Below, piece by piece: positions 49,858 through 57,695 of a DNA stretch of 64,000 bases. The notes beneath the pieces were generated by a model. It made no database searches and was not told where the DNA came from. It saw nothing but the letters and a program-made list of their open reading frames with translations. Both the position numbers and the translations under genes were made by a program. The stretch's first letter is position 1; each line of letters begins with the position of its first letter. The DNA comes from Polyangiaceae bacterium (lineage in GTDB: Bacteria; Myxococcota_A; Polyangia; Polyangiales; Polyangiaceae): contig JABFXY010000025.1 of the NCBI GenBank assembly GCA_013361525.1, positions 62,001 through 126,000 on the forward strand, written 5' to 3'.

Positions 49858-49930
49858 GGGCCTGTAGCTCAGCTGGGAGAGCGCTAGAATCGCACTCTAG
49901 AGGTCATCGGTTCGATCCCGATCAGGTCCA
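49858..49930 (+). tRNA. tRNA-Ala(CGC)
   Basis: 73 nt folding into a full cloverleaf: acceptor gggcctg/caggtcc with discriminator A, D arm gctc/gagc, anticodon arm ctaga/tctag with loop atcgcac (anticodon CGC, reads GCG), and T arm atcgg/ccgat around ttcgatc. The G3:U70 wobble pair in the acceptor stem is the alanine identity element. The 3' CCA is not encoded. A promoter would lie in the 175 bp between glnS and this gene. Confidence 0.95.
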
Positions 49931-49950
49931 CAAAGAACCCGGACGACAAG

Positions 49951-49982
49951 AAGCCCTCGTAGCCAATCGGCTCCGGGGGCTT
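49951..49982 (+). terminator. Hairpin after tRNA-Ala
   Basis: aagccc and agcc pair with ggct and gggctt around aatc, giving two stacked stems just downstream of the tRNA. No T run follows. Confidence 0.5.
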
Positions 49983-50185
49983 CGGCGTTTGTCGCCTCGC
50001 GTCCTCCTCGCGCTCTTCTTTTCGCGGAGCATCTATCGCGTGGCGTGAAGTGCCCGGTTTGTGGCGCGCCGTGTCCTCCCGCGCGGAAGTGCTCCGCCTT
50101 AAGTCGTTCTCGCAGGCAGCGAGGCTTCGCACCGCGGTGAGCGGCGGCGGACGGTCGCGCCTCGAGAACCGGAGAAGAATCTTCG

Positions 50186-51271
50186 ATGAGCGGGAGCTTC
50201 CATTCGAACGCACACGCCGACTTGATGGCGAAGGCCGACGTCATCCTGGCCAGAATCGCGCATCCACGACGCAGACAAGTGCTCGAGGTGATTGCGCCGC
50301 TGACGCGTAGTCTGAGCGGATTCACGCGGACGACGACGCGCGTGCCGCCGTCGCGGATCACCGACGACGGTACACCTTTCGAGTTTTCGCTGCGCTTCGT
50401 GGGAGAACAAACCCACTTTCGGCTCCTTTGGGAGCCTCAAGGCCATTCGGGGCACGCGAGCCCCGATGCGCTTTGGGCCGCGGGCGAGCATGTCAATCGA
50501 CTGGCTGCGGTGTTGCCGGGCATCGATATGACGCTCTTCGAAAAGGTACGAGACCTGTTCGAGCCACCAGACGACGCGAAGGCCGAGTTCGCGATGTGGC
50601 ACGCGCTGAGCTTCGATCACGACGGCCGCTTCCTGCTCAAAACGTATTTGAATCCCGCGGTGCACGGGACGCCGCTCGATAGCTCGATTCGTGCGCTCGA
50701 GCACTTGGGGCAAGGCGGTATGGCCGACCTCGTTGCGACGATCGCGAGAAAACGCCCGCGCACGACGGTTCGCTATTTCTCCGTCGACCTCGCGAGCCCG
50801 GAGGCCGCCCGCACGAAGGTGTATCTTGCGCATACCGGCACCACGCTCACGGACCTCGAGGACGAGCTTTCACGAGTGCCCGGCTACGGGCGCGGCACGG
50901 CGACCGCCGCGGTCGAGCGATTGAGCGGGCATGAGGGGGCATTCGAAGACCTGCCGATCCTCACATGTCTCGCGGCTCGCGCAGGCAACGAGCGCCCCGC
51001 GCTGACGCTCCATTTTCCCGTTCGTCGCTATACAGCCCACGACCGCGAGGTCCTGGCGAGGCTCGCGCCCTTCGTTCCTCCCGCGCAGCGCTCGCTCCTC
51101 GAGCGCGTGCTGAGGGACGACCTCGAAATGACCGCCAGCGACGAACGCAGATTCGTCTCGTACGTGTCGATGCAATGCGGCGACGCCTCTCGGGGACTGA
51201 CGGTTTATCTCCAGCCGCACTTCGTCGAGACACGCACCGCGGTACCGTCTGCTCGCGCTACAGGGACATAG
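50186..51271 (+). CDS. Aromatic prenyltransferase, DMATS/ABBA family
   Basis: 361 residues, the length of bacterial indole prenyltransferases. The family's alternating motif set is visible: DDGTPFEFSLRF (60-71) with the conserved Glu E66 that acts as catalytic base on the indole NH, FRLLWEPQG (78-86), FLLKTYLNP (149-157, K152/Y154 binding diphosphate), VRYFSVDLASPEAARTKVYL (195-214, K211/Y213), TLHFPVRRYTAHDREV (274-289) and FVSYVSMQCG with LTVYLQPHFV near the end. These enzymes move a dimethylallyl or longer group onto aromatic amino acids or indole products without a DDxxD motif. A GGAGAAG site precedes the ATG. First gene of a four-gene operon; the acceptor is unknown. Confidence 0.88.
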   Translation: MSGSFHSNAHADLMAKADVILARIAHPRRRQVLEVIAPLTRSLSGFTRTTTRVPPSRITDDGTPFEFSLRFVGEQTHFRLLWEPQGHSGHASPDALWAAGEHVNRLAAVLPGIDMTLFEKVRDLFEPPDDAKAEFAMWHALSFDHDGRFLLKTYLNPAVHGTPLDSSIRALEHLGQGGMADLVATIARKRPRTTVRYFSVDLASPEAARTKVYLAHTGTTLTDLEDELSRVPGYGRGTATAAVERLSGHEGAFEDLPILTCLAARAGNERPALTLHFPVRRYTAHDREVLARLAPFVPPAQRSLLERVLRDDLEMTASDERRFVSYVSMQCGDASRGLTVYLQPHFVETRTAVPSARATGT

Positions 51272-51275
51272 CTAT

Positions 51276-52316
51276 ATGCCTATCTACGAGAAGTGGTCCG
51301 ACGCGGTCGGCCGCACACCGCTCGTGCGCCTTTGTGCGCTCGACCGCGAATTGCCCGCAAAGATTGCGGTCAAGCTCGAATATCTGAACCCGCTCGGCTC
51401 GATGAAGGACCGTATCGCGGTGACGATGCTCGAGGAAGCCGTTCGCTCGGGCGCGCTGCGCCCCGGCATGACCGTCGTGGAGGCGACCAACGGAAATACA
51501 GGCATTGCGCTCGCGGCAGTGTGCGCGTGCTGGGGTTATCCGATTGTCGTCGTGATGCCCGAGAGCATGTCGCTCGAGCGAAGGATCCTCCTGACGCAGC
51601 TCGGTGCGCGGGTATGCCTCACGCCGGCGGAGCTCGGCCTCGTGGGCGCGTTTGCGAAGGTGTCGGAGCTGGTTTCGCAGGACCCGTCTTTCCATTTCAT
51701 CAATCAGGGTGCCAACGCCGAAAACCCTCGCGCGCATTACCGCACAGCGGACGAGATTTGGCAGGACACGGCCGGCGCCGTCGACATCGTCGTACAAGGC
51801 GTCGGCACGGGTGGAAGCTTCCGCGGCCTCTCCGATCGCCTGCGTGGGCTGAAGCCGAATCTCCGAATGATCGCGGTCGAGCCGGAAGAGTCGGCGGTCC
51901 TCTCCGGCGGAGAGCGAGGTGTGCACGCCATCCCTGGTATCGGCCCCGGCATCGTCCCGCCGATGTTGGAAGGGGCATGGCCGGATGCGGTCGAGAAGGT
52001 CTCGACCGATCTCGCGCTCGTCACTGCCCGCCGAATGATTGCGGAGGAGGGCATCCCCGCCGGGATCAGCTCCGGCGCGATGATGGCGGCCGCATTGCGT
52101 GTCGCCTCCGAGCCCAGCAATGCAGGCAAGCTCGTCGTCACCTTCGCGCCGTCGCAGGTCGAGCGATACCTGACGACACCGCTCGCGGACGAAGCGCGTG
52201 CCCGCGCCGCGAGGATGCCCGTCTTGCCGATCGATCCCATTCACCTGGAAGCAGTGAAGCAACAACAACGACCATTTCGGGAAACGAAACATGAAACGAT
52301 TGATGCAAGTGCGTGA
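51276..52316 (+). CDS. Cysteine-synthase-like PLP enzyme with altered loop
   Basis: 346 residues, fold-type II PLP. The Schiff-base lysine is K44 in NPLGSMKDRIA. The substrate loop that reads TSGNTG in CysK is TNGNTG here (71-76). The phosphate loop is GVGTGGS (175-181), and SSGAM lies near 265. A CysK-like GIGPGIVPP loop is retained. It should activate O-acetyl- or O-phosphoserine and add a nucleophile, giving a non-standard amino acid rather than cysteine; this is inferred from the loop change and from the operon. It starts 4 bp after the prenyltransferase and overlaps the next gene by 26 bp. Confidence 0.85.
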   Translation: MPIYEKWSDAVGRTPLVRLCALDRELPAKIAVKLEYLNPLGSMKDRIAVTMLEEAVRSGALRPGMTVVEATNGNTGIALAAVCACWGYPIVVVMPESMSLERRILLTQLGARVCLTPAELGLVGAFAKVSELVSQDPSFHFINQGANAENPRAHYRTADEIWQDTAGAVDIVVQGVGTGGSFRGLSDRLRGLKPNLRMIAVEPEESAVLSGGERGVHAIPGIGPGIVPPMLEGAWPDAVEKVSTDLALVTARRMIAEEGIPAGISSGAMMAAALRVASEPSNAGKLVVTFAPSQVERYLTTPLADEARARAARMPVLPIDPIHLEAVKQQQRPFRETKHETIDASA

Positions 52317-52980
52317 CCTCGAGCAACGACGCTTCGCCGATCATCCGGTCTTCACCAGGATGGCGGACGTACCGATGGAGACGCTGCTGCCGGCGCTCGC
52401 TTACACCACGGGCTTTTGGGCCATGGGGTTTCAAGATCTCATTCGAATGGTCGACGAGTCCGTAGAGGATGCGGAGCTCAAGAAATACGCGGGTAGCCAC
52501 CGCGCCGAAGACACGGGGCACCAACTGTGGCTCTTCGACGATCTGCAAAAGTACGGGTATGGGCCTCATTCGAAGATCTTCAGCTTCTTCGAGAACGAGA
52601 ACTTCGCGGCGCGCCTGCACACCTACCGCGTGGTTTCGCAACTCCTGAGGTTGAACGACGATCGCCTGCGCGTCGCGCTCCTCCTCGCGGTGGAGTCGGC
52701 CGGCCATGTGTTCTTTGCCTGGATGGCCCGTCTGCTCGCAGAGCGGGGCGTCGACAAAGATCTCAAGTATTTCGGTGGACACCATATCGCGGTCGAGAAA
52801 GCCCACACCGTATTCGAGAGCACGTCCGAGACGGCGATTGCCGATATCGAGCTCGAGGCTCCCGTCGCCGAGGTGGGGGTGGAGATGGTGCGGCGTGTCC
52901 ACCAATCCTTCAGTCGCCTCGCGGACGATCTGATTCGACAGCTCGACGACCCGCGCCGGCTCGCGGAGCTGCGGAGCTGA
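52291..52980 (+). CDS. Heme-oxygenase-fold diiron-type oxidase candidate
   Basis: 229 residues, all-helical. Candidate metal ligands come in the repeated pattern E-x3-H: H70/E73/H77 (HRAEDTGHQ), E135/H139 (ESAGH), and H164-H165/E169/H172 (HHIAVEKAH). This resembles heme-oxygenase-like diiron oxidases (HDO; the UndA, BesC and SznF group) more than heme-binding or TenA proteins, since the TenA Cys/Glu set is not seen. HDOs oxidise amino-acid-derived substrates by N-oxygenation, C-C cleavage or desaturation. The start lies inside the end of the PLP-enzyme gene. Confidence 0.72.
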   Translation: MKRLMQVRDLEQRRFADHPVFTRMADVPMETLLPALAYTTGFWAMGFQDLIRMVDESVEDAELKKYAGSHRAEDTGHQLWLFDDLQKYGYGPHSKIFSFFENENFAARLHTYRVVSQLLRLNDDRLRVALLLAVESAGHVFFAWMARLLAERGVDKDLKYFGGHHIAVEKAHTVFESTSETAIADIELEAPVAEVGVEMVRRVHQSFSRLADDLIRQLDDPRRLAELRS

Positions 52981-52995
52981 GGCGGTCGAAAGCGC

Positions 52996-54126
52996 ATGCC
53001 CGCGTCCGCGAACGAATACGAGCTCTTCGGCGCCGGATTGGTGCGCTACCTGAGCGACAACTTACCGCGTGCCGAAGAGCTCTTGTGCCTCACGGATTGC
53101 GAGCCGCTGAGGCTGTCGGAGCTCGCAGCGTCGTGCCCCGAGCTCGAGGAAGCGATCGCCTGCGAGCGCGGCGGCTACCTCGATGGGTCTTTGGCGGAGC
53201 GGGTGTGCGCTCGCATCGCGACCGAGCACGAACGCCTTTCACCGGTGCACATTCGATTGGAGAGCGGCGCCGGATACGCACTTTTGCGCGTCATGCAGAC
53301 GCTGCTCCGGCCCGGCGATCGCGTCGTCGTCCACGTTCCCGCGTTTCCGCCTCTCTACACAATTCCGAAGAGCCTCGGATGTGAGGTCATTCGCTGGGTC
53401 GCAGACGCGAATCGCGGCTGGGAGCTCGATCTCGAGTTCCTCGCGGACCATCTCGATGAGCGGACCCGTCTCATCGTCGTCAGCTTCCCGCACAATCCGA
53501 CGGGTTATACTCCCTCACGCGCGACCTTCATGGACCTCGTCTCGATCGTGCGAGCGAAGGGCGTCCACCTGCTTTGCGACGAGGTTTATCGTGATGCCGC
53601 GGACGTTGCCCACGAGCTTCCCCCCGTTGCCGACGTCTACGAGCGAGGGATTTCCGTCGGCGGCGTGTCGAAGGTGTTCGGGCTACCAGGGGCGCGCGTG
53701 GGCTGGCTGGCAACGCGAGACATGACAATATTGTCGAGTCCGACGCTGCAGGCTGCGCAGGCCGCGGTGACCGGCAATGTGCTCGGCAAGGTCGTCGCCG
53801 AGTGCGCGCTCGCCAATCGCGAGGCGATCCTCGCGCGGAGCCGGGAGATCCTTCGCGACAACGTGGCGTTGTTTCGGCGTTTCCTCGCACGGCACGAAGA
53901 CCGGATTCGCTGTGAAGGTCCGCTCGTCGGACCGGTCGCGTTCCCGCAATTGCTCGGCGCGACCGGTAGCGCAACGGCGTTTTGCGCGCGCCTCTTGGCC
54001 GACAACCGTACGCTTGCAGTGCCCGGGCCGGCGCTCGACTTCGACGAGCGCCACGTGCGTATCGGGCTCGGTCGACGCCGGTTCCCCGTGGCGCTTGCGC
54101 GTTTGTCGGAGCTTTTGGCTTCCTAG
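52996..54126 (+). CDS. Fold-type I PLP aminotransferase (class I/II-like)
   Basis: 376 residues. Conserved sites: N167-P168-T169-G170 (PHNPTGY), D195 and Y198 (LLCDEVYRD) for the PLP ring, lysine K226 in GGVSKVFGLPGARVGW, and the Arg of the GARVGW segment for the alpha-carboxylate. It should transaminate, or carry out another alpha-carbon reaction, on the amino acid made by the partner enzymes. It is 16 bp after the HDO gene with GAGG upstream. Its stop shares the palindrome ctag with the convergent AraC gene's stop. Confidence 0.88.
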   Translation: MPASANEYELFGAGLVRYLSDNLPRAEELLCLTDCEPLRLSELAASCPELEEAIACERGGYLDGSLAERVCARIATEHERLSPVHIRLESGAGYALLRVMQTLLRPGDRVVVHVPAFPPLYTIPKSLGCEVIRWVADANRGWELDLEFLADHLDERTRLIVVSFPHNPTGYTPSRATFMDLVSIVRAKGVHLLCDEVYRDAADVAHELPPVADVYERGISVGGVSKVFGLPGARVGWLATRDMTILSSPTLQAAQAAVTGNVLGKVVAECALANREAILARSREILRDNVALFRRFLARHEDRIRCEGPLVGPVAFPQLLGATGSATAFCARLLADNRTLAVPGPALDFDERHVRIGLGRRRFPVALARLSELLAS

Positions 54127-55139
54127 GTTCGCGCCTGCCGGCGAAGAGTCGCGGGCGGCAGCCCGGTCCAACGCCGGCATGCGCGGCGAAAGGCTCCTGA
54201 TTCCGAATATCCGAGCTGCTCGCCAATCGTGTCGACGAGCAGGTCCGTGCCGGTGAGGAGCTCGAGCGCGAGGGAACGGCGCACGTCTTCGACGACCGCG
54301 TGGAACGTCAGGTTGCGCGCTCCGAGATGACGCTGAAGCGTGCGCCCGCTCGTCCCGATACTCCGCGCGACGGCGACGAGCGAGAGTCGACCTGCACGCA
54401 GCTGGACCCGGATCGCATCACGGACGTCCCCTGCGAAATCGCGTGACGACAAAGCGTTTGCCTCGTCCTCGACCATCCGGGACAGAAACGCCTCGAGCTC
54501 CGATTGCGCAGTTTGCAGCGGAAGCTCCAATGTCTCTTTATCGAAGGTGAGCCCTGGGTGCGCCGATCCGAACAGCACCGGGCAACCGAAGAACTCTTCA
54601 TAGCGGTCGGACCGCGCGGGCGCCGCGTGCTCGAATCGCACCTCGAGCGGTCGTACTGGCCGGCCGCTCCACCGGCGCGCGAAGGCGACATACGTGCCGA
54701 GCGCGTAGTCTGCCACGGGGCGGGACCAAGGCCGCTCACCGGGAAGCCTGCGCTCGTCGAGAACGAACGCCTCGCTTTTGGCTTCGACGCGCGTATGGAC
54801 CTCGCAGTCGTTTTTGATGACATGCGTGAAACGTGCAGCGCGCTCCAAAGCCTCGCCCACCGTCGGGCTGCTCATCGCGAACAGCCCGACCGCCCCGAAC
54901 GCGTCTGCGGACAGACTCTGCACGAAGCGGAGCCCAAAATCGTCCGCACCGAGCTCACGCTCGATGGCCGTCCACACTGCGATATCCGCGCTGCGTGCGA
55001 TTCGCGCGCGATCGTTCGCGAGCAGCGCCGGGTCGACGCCAGCGAGCGCAAGCACCTTACGCCGCTCGAGCCCTTCGGCCTCGGCGAGGCGAAGCAGCGC
55101 GTTGGTGGTGGACGCGAGGATGGTCGGGGCGGTGACCAT
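54123..55139 (-). CDS. AraC-family regulator (arabinose-binding-like N-terminus)
   Basis: 338 residues. The N-terminal 200 residues resemble the Arabinose_bd ligand domain of the OruR/ArgR-like AraC group (LRFVQSLSADAFGAVGLFAM, FFGCPVLFGSAHPGLTF). The C-terminal double helix-turn-helix includes LVAVARSIGTSGRTLQRHL and IGEQLGYSESGAFRRACRRW. Convergent with the prenyltransferase operon, the two stop codons overlapping at ctag. It may control that operon or the Pnkp-Hen1 genes behind it; neither can be decided here. Confidence 0.9.
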   Translation of the reverse strand: MVTAPTILASTTNALLRLAEAEGLERRKVLALAGVDPALLANDRARIARSADIAVWTAIERELGADDFGLRFVQSLSADAFGAVGLFAMSSPTVGEALERAARFTHVIKNDCEVHTRVEAKSEAFVLDERRLPGERPWSRPVADYALGTYVAFARRWSGRPVRPLEVRFEHAAPARSDRYEEFFGCPVLFGSAHPGLTFDKETLELPLQTAQSELEAFLSRMVEDEANALSSRDFAGDVRDAIRVQLRAGRLSLVAVARSIGTSGRTLQRHLGARNLTFHAVVEDVRRSLALELLTGTDLLVDTIGEQLGYSESGAFRRACRRWTGLPPATLRRQART

Positions 55140-55157
55140 GGCTACTTCATGCCACCA

Positions 55158-57695
55158 TCAAAGCCGCGGGTCCACTGGCTCGCTCTCCAGCGCGAGCACA
55201 CCGAATACACACTCGTGGATTCGCCTGAGCGGCTCTTTGCGGACGAAGCGCTCCAAGCCTTCGACGCCGAGCGCAAATTCGCGAAGTGCGAGCGATCGCT
55301 TCGTCGAGAGCCCGCGCGCCCGAAGGCGCTCGAGGTACTCCGGCGTATCGTATTCGATGCCGTAGATGATTCGCAGGTACTCCGGCCCACGACATTTGAT
55401 GGCGGGCTGAACGATCCCACGACGACCCCGCGCGACGAAGTCGAGCGGCTTCACCACGAAGCCTTCACCTCCGCACGCGGTGAGCTCTTGCCACCAACGC
55501 GCGCCGTCGGCTTCCGATGTCGGATCGGTCACGTCGACGAGCTTGTGCGCAGTCGACATCAGGAGCGTGTCGCCGGCTCCGGTCAGTCGCGCCAGCGTCT
55601 GCATGTGCCAGAGGTTGCTCCGGTCGGTGTGAACATGACCTTCGCTCGCGAGCAGATGAAACGGCGCAACGCGGAAGTCGTCGAGCGACGTCACAGGCCA
55701 GCAGTATCTGCGATAGGCCTCCACGTATTTGTCCGCTTGATGCGCACGGGTGCGCGTGCGCTCCAAGAGGGGGGCGACGTCGAGCCCTCGCGCCGCCGAG
55801 CCCTCCAATGCCGATACGGAATCCGCGAGCGCCGCGCGCGAGGCGGCGCCGACGGACGCGTATTGAACCCGAAGCAGCTCCTGCGCTTTGGCGGACCAGG
55901 GCATCAGCTCGCAGTCGAGACACAGCCAGTCGGTGGCGAGCTCCGTCCATAGGCCCGCCTCGTCCACGGCATGGCGGACTCGGCCGAGCAGCGCCCGTTC
56001 GAGCTCGAGGTCGTCGAAGAAGCGGCGGCCGGTGCGCGTGTAACAAATGCCGTCTTCCTCCTCGATGATGCCAAATCGCTTCCGAGCGACGCCCGCGTCG
56101 CGGCACACCACGATCACGGCGCGCGAACCCATGTGTTTCTCTTCGCAGACGACCGTGGGGATGCCCTCGTGCCGGTAGTAGGCAAAGGCCTGCGCCGGGT
56201 GCTCGAGCAGCGCACCATCCGGAGCGGTCTCCGACGGAGACATCGTCGGCGGCAAATAGACGAGCCACTTGGGGTTGACCGCAAACCGACTCATCACCTC
56301 GAGCGCAGCCATCGCGTTCTCTTCACGAACCGTGATGTTGTGATGAAGCCGTGTCGCGACCACACGCTTCTTGATGACGTCATCGAGGTCGAGAACGTCG
56401 TCGTTTTCCTGCTGTGCCGTGAGCGCCGGGGCCTGTGCCGCGGAATCGCCGAAGGGCTTGGCGGGCTCGCACCAGGTTCGCTCGGCCGGCACGGAGACGA
56501 GCTCCTTTTCGGGGTAGCGAAGGGCGGTGAGACGGCCACCGAAGACGCACCCCGTATCGATGTTGATCGTGCCGTTTAGCCACTCGGGGTCCGAGACGGG
56601 GGTATGGCCATAGACGACGAGAGCCGTACCGCGGTATTCGGCCGCCCAATCGTAGCGAACCGGAAACCCGAGCGCGTCCGTCTCGCCCGTGGTTTCGCCA
56701 TACAGCGCAAAGTCGCGCACGGTACCCGAGCCACGACCCTGAAGTGACTGCTTCATGCCTGCGTGCGCGACGACGAGCTTGCCGTCATCGAGCACATAAT
56801 GGGAGACGAGCTTGTCGATGAACTCGACGACCTGCGTACGAAATTCAAGCGTTTCTCGGTCGAGCTGTTCGAGCGAAGCTGCGAGGCCGTGGGTGATTCG
56901 CACATCTTTGCCGCGAAGCTTTCGTAAGAGCTTCATTTCGTGGTTGCCGGGAACGCACAGTGCCGCGCCGGACTCGACCATCCGCATGGCGATGCGCAGA
57001 ACGCCGGGGATGTCGGGCCCCCGGTCGACGAGATCACCGAGGAACACGGCTTTGCGACCTTCAGGGTGACGAGCCGCCTCGACGTCGTAACCGAGCCGCC
57101 TCAGCAGCGATTCGAGCTCGGAGCGACAACCGTGGATGTCCCCGATGATGTCGAACGGGCCGTGCTCCTGGCGCCGGTTGTTCCACAGCGGAACGCGCTC
57201 TACGACGGCTTGTTCGACGTCGTCCGAAGCCAGCGTGAATACATGTCGGAAACCCTCGCGTTCCAGACCACGAATGGAGCGCCGAAGCTGCTGGGCTTGC
57301 TGCCGAATCACGTGAGGGCCGAAGTTGCGGTCGGCTCGGGTGACGTTGCGCTCGCGACAGATGCTCTCGGGCACGTCCAGTACGACGGCGACAGGCAGAC
57401 AGTGATGTCGGCGCGCGAGCGAGACCAGCGGCCGCCTGGCCTCCGGTTGCACGTTCGTCGCATCCACGACGGTGAGCTTGCCCGCGGCGAGGCGCTTGCC
57501 CGCGATGTAATGAAGAACCTCGAACGCGTCGGTCGTCGCGACCTGACTGTTCTCGTCGTCGCTGACCAGACCTCGGCAGACATCGGAGGAAAGTACCTCG
57601 GTCGGTTTGAAGTGCTTCCGCGCAAATGTAGACTTCCCGGAGCCGGAAGGGCCCATGAGAACGACGAGAGAAAGCTCGGGAATGTTGATGTTCAT
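55158..57695 (-). CDS. pnkp: Polynucleotide kinase-phosphatase-ligase (bacterial Pnkp)
   Basis: 845 residues, close to the 870 of Clostridium thermocellum Pnkp. The 5'-kinase domain has P-loop GPSGSGKS (15-22) and D38/R41 (SSDVCR). The 2',3'-phosphatase domain has GDIHGC (185), GDLVDRGPD (220), GNHE (250), VAHAG (309) and GHT (363). The adenylyltransferase domain has EEKHMGSRAV (518-527) with nucleotidyl lysine K520. It heals and seals broken RNA with Hen1. ATG 57695 overlaps the hen1 stop by 4 bp; the upstream part of the open frame is discarded. Confidence 0.95.
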   Translation of the reverse strand: MNINIPELSLVVLMGPSGSGKSTFARKHFKPTEVLSSDVCRGLVSDDENSQVATTDAFEVLHYIAGKRLAAGKLTVVDATNVQPEARRPLVSLARRHHCLPVAVVLDVPESICRERNVTRADRNFGPHVIRQQAQQLRRSIRGLEREGFRHVFTLASDDVEQAVVERVPLWNNRRQEHGPFDIIGDIHGCRSELESLLRRLGYDVEAARHPEGRKAVFLGDLVDRGPDIPGVLRIAMRMVESGAALCVPGNHEMKLLRKLRGKDVRITHGLAASLEQLDRETLEFRTQVVEFIDKLVSHYVLDDGKLVVAHAGMKQSLQGRGSGTVRDFALYGETTGETDALGFPVRYDWAAEYRGTALVVYGHTPVSDPEWLNGTINIDTGCVFGGRLTALRYPEKELVSVPAERTWCEPAKPFGDSAAQAPALTAQQENDDVLDLDDVIKKRVVATRLHHNITVREENAMAALEVMSRFAVNPKWLVYLPPTMSPSETAPDGALLEHPAQAFAYYRHEGIPTVVCEEKHMGSRAVIVVCRDAGVARKRFGIIEEEDGICYTRTGRRFFDDLELERALLGRVRHAVDEAGLWTELATDWLCLDCELMPWSAKAQELLRVQYASVGAASRAALADSVSALEGSAARGLDVAPLLERTRTRAHQADKYVEAYRRYCWPVTSLDDFRVAPFHLLASEGHVHTDRSNLWHMQTLARLTGAGDTLLMSTAHKLVDVTDPTSEADGARWWQELTACGGEGFVVKPLDFVARGRRGIVQPAIKCRGPEYLRIIYGIEYDTPEYLERLRARGLSTKRSLALREFALGVEGLERFVRKEPLRRIHECVFGVLALESEPVDPRL

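Noticed and set aside
49897-50361. Minus-strand open frame ending CGPDRDRTDDL
   Set aside because: Its end is the antisense of the tRNA-Ala gene, a well-known false protein call.
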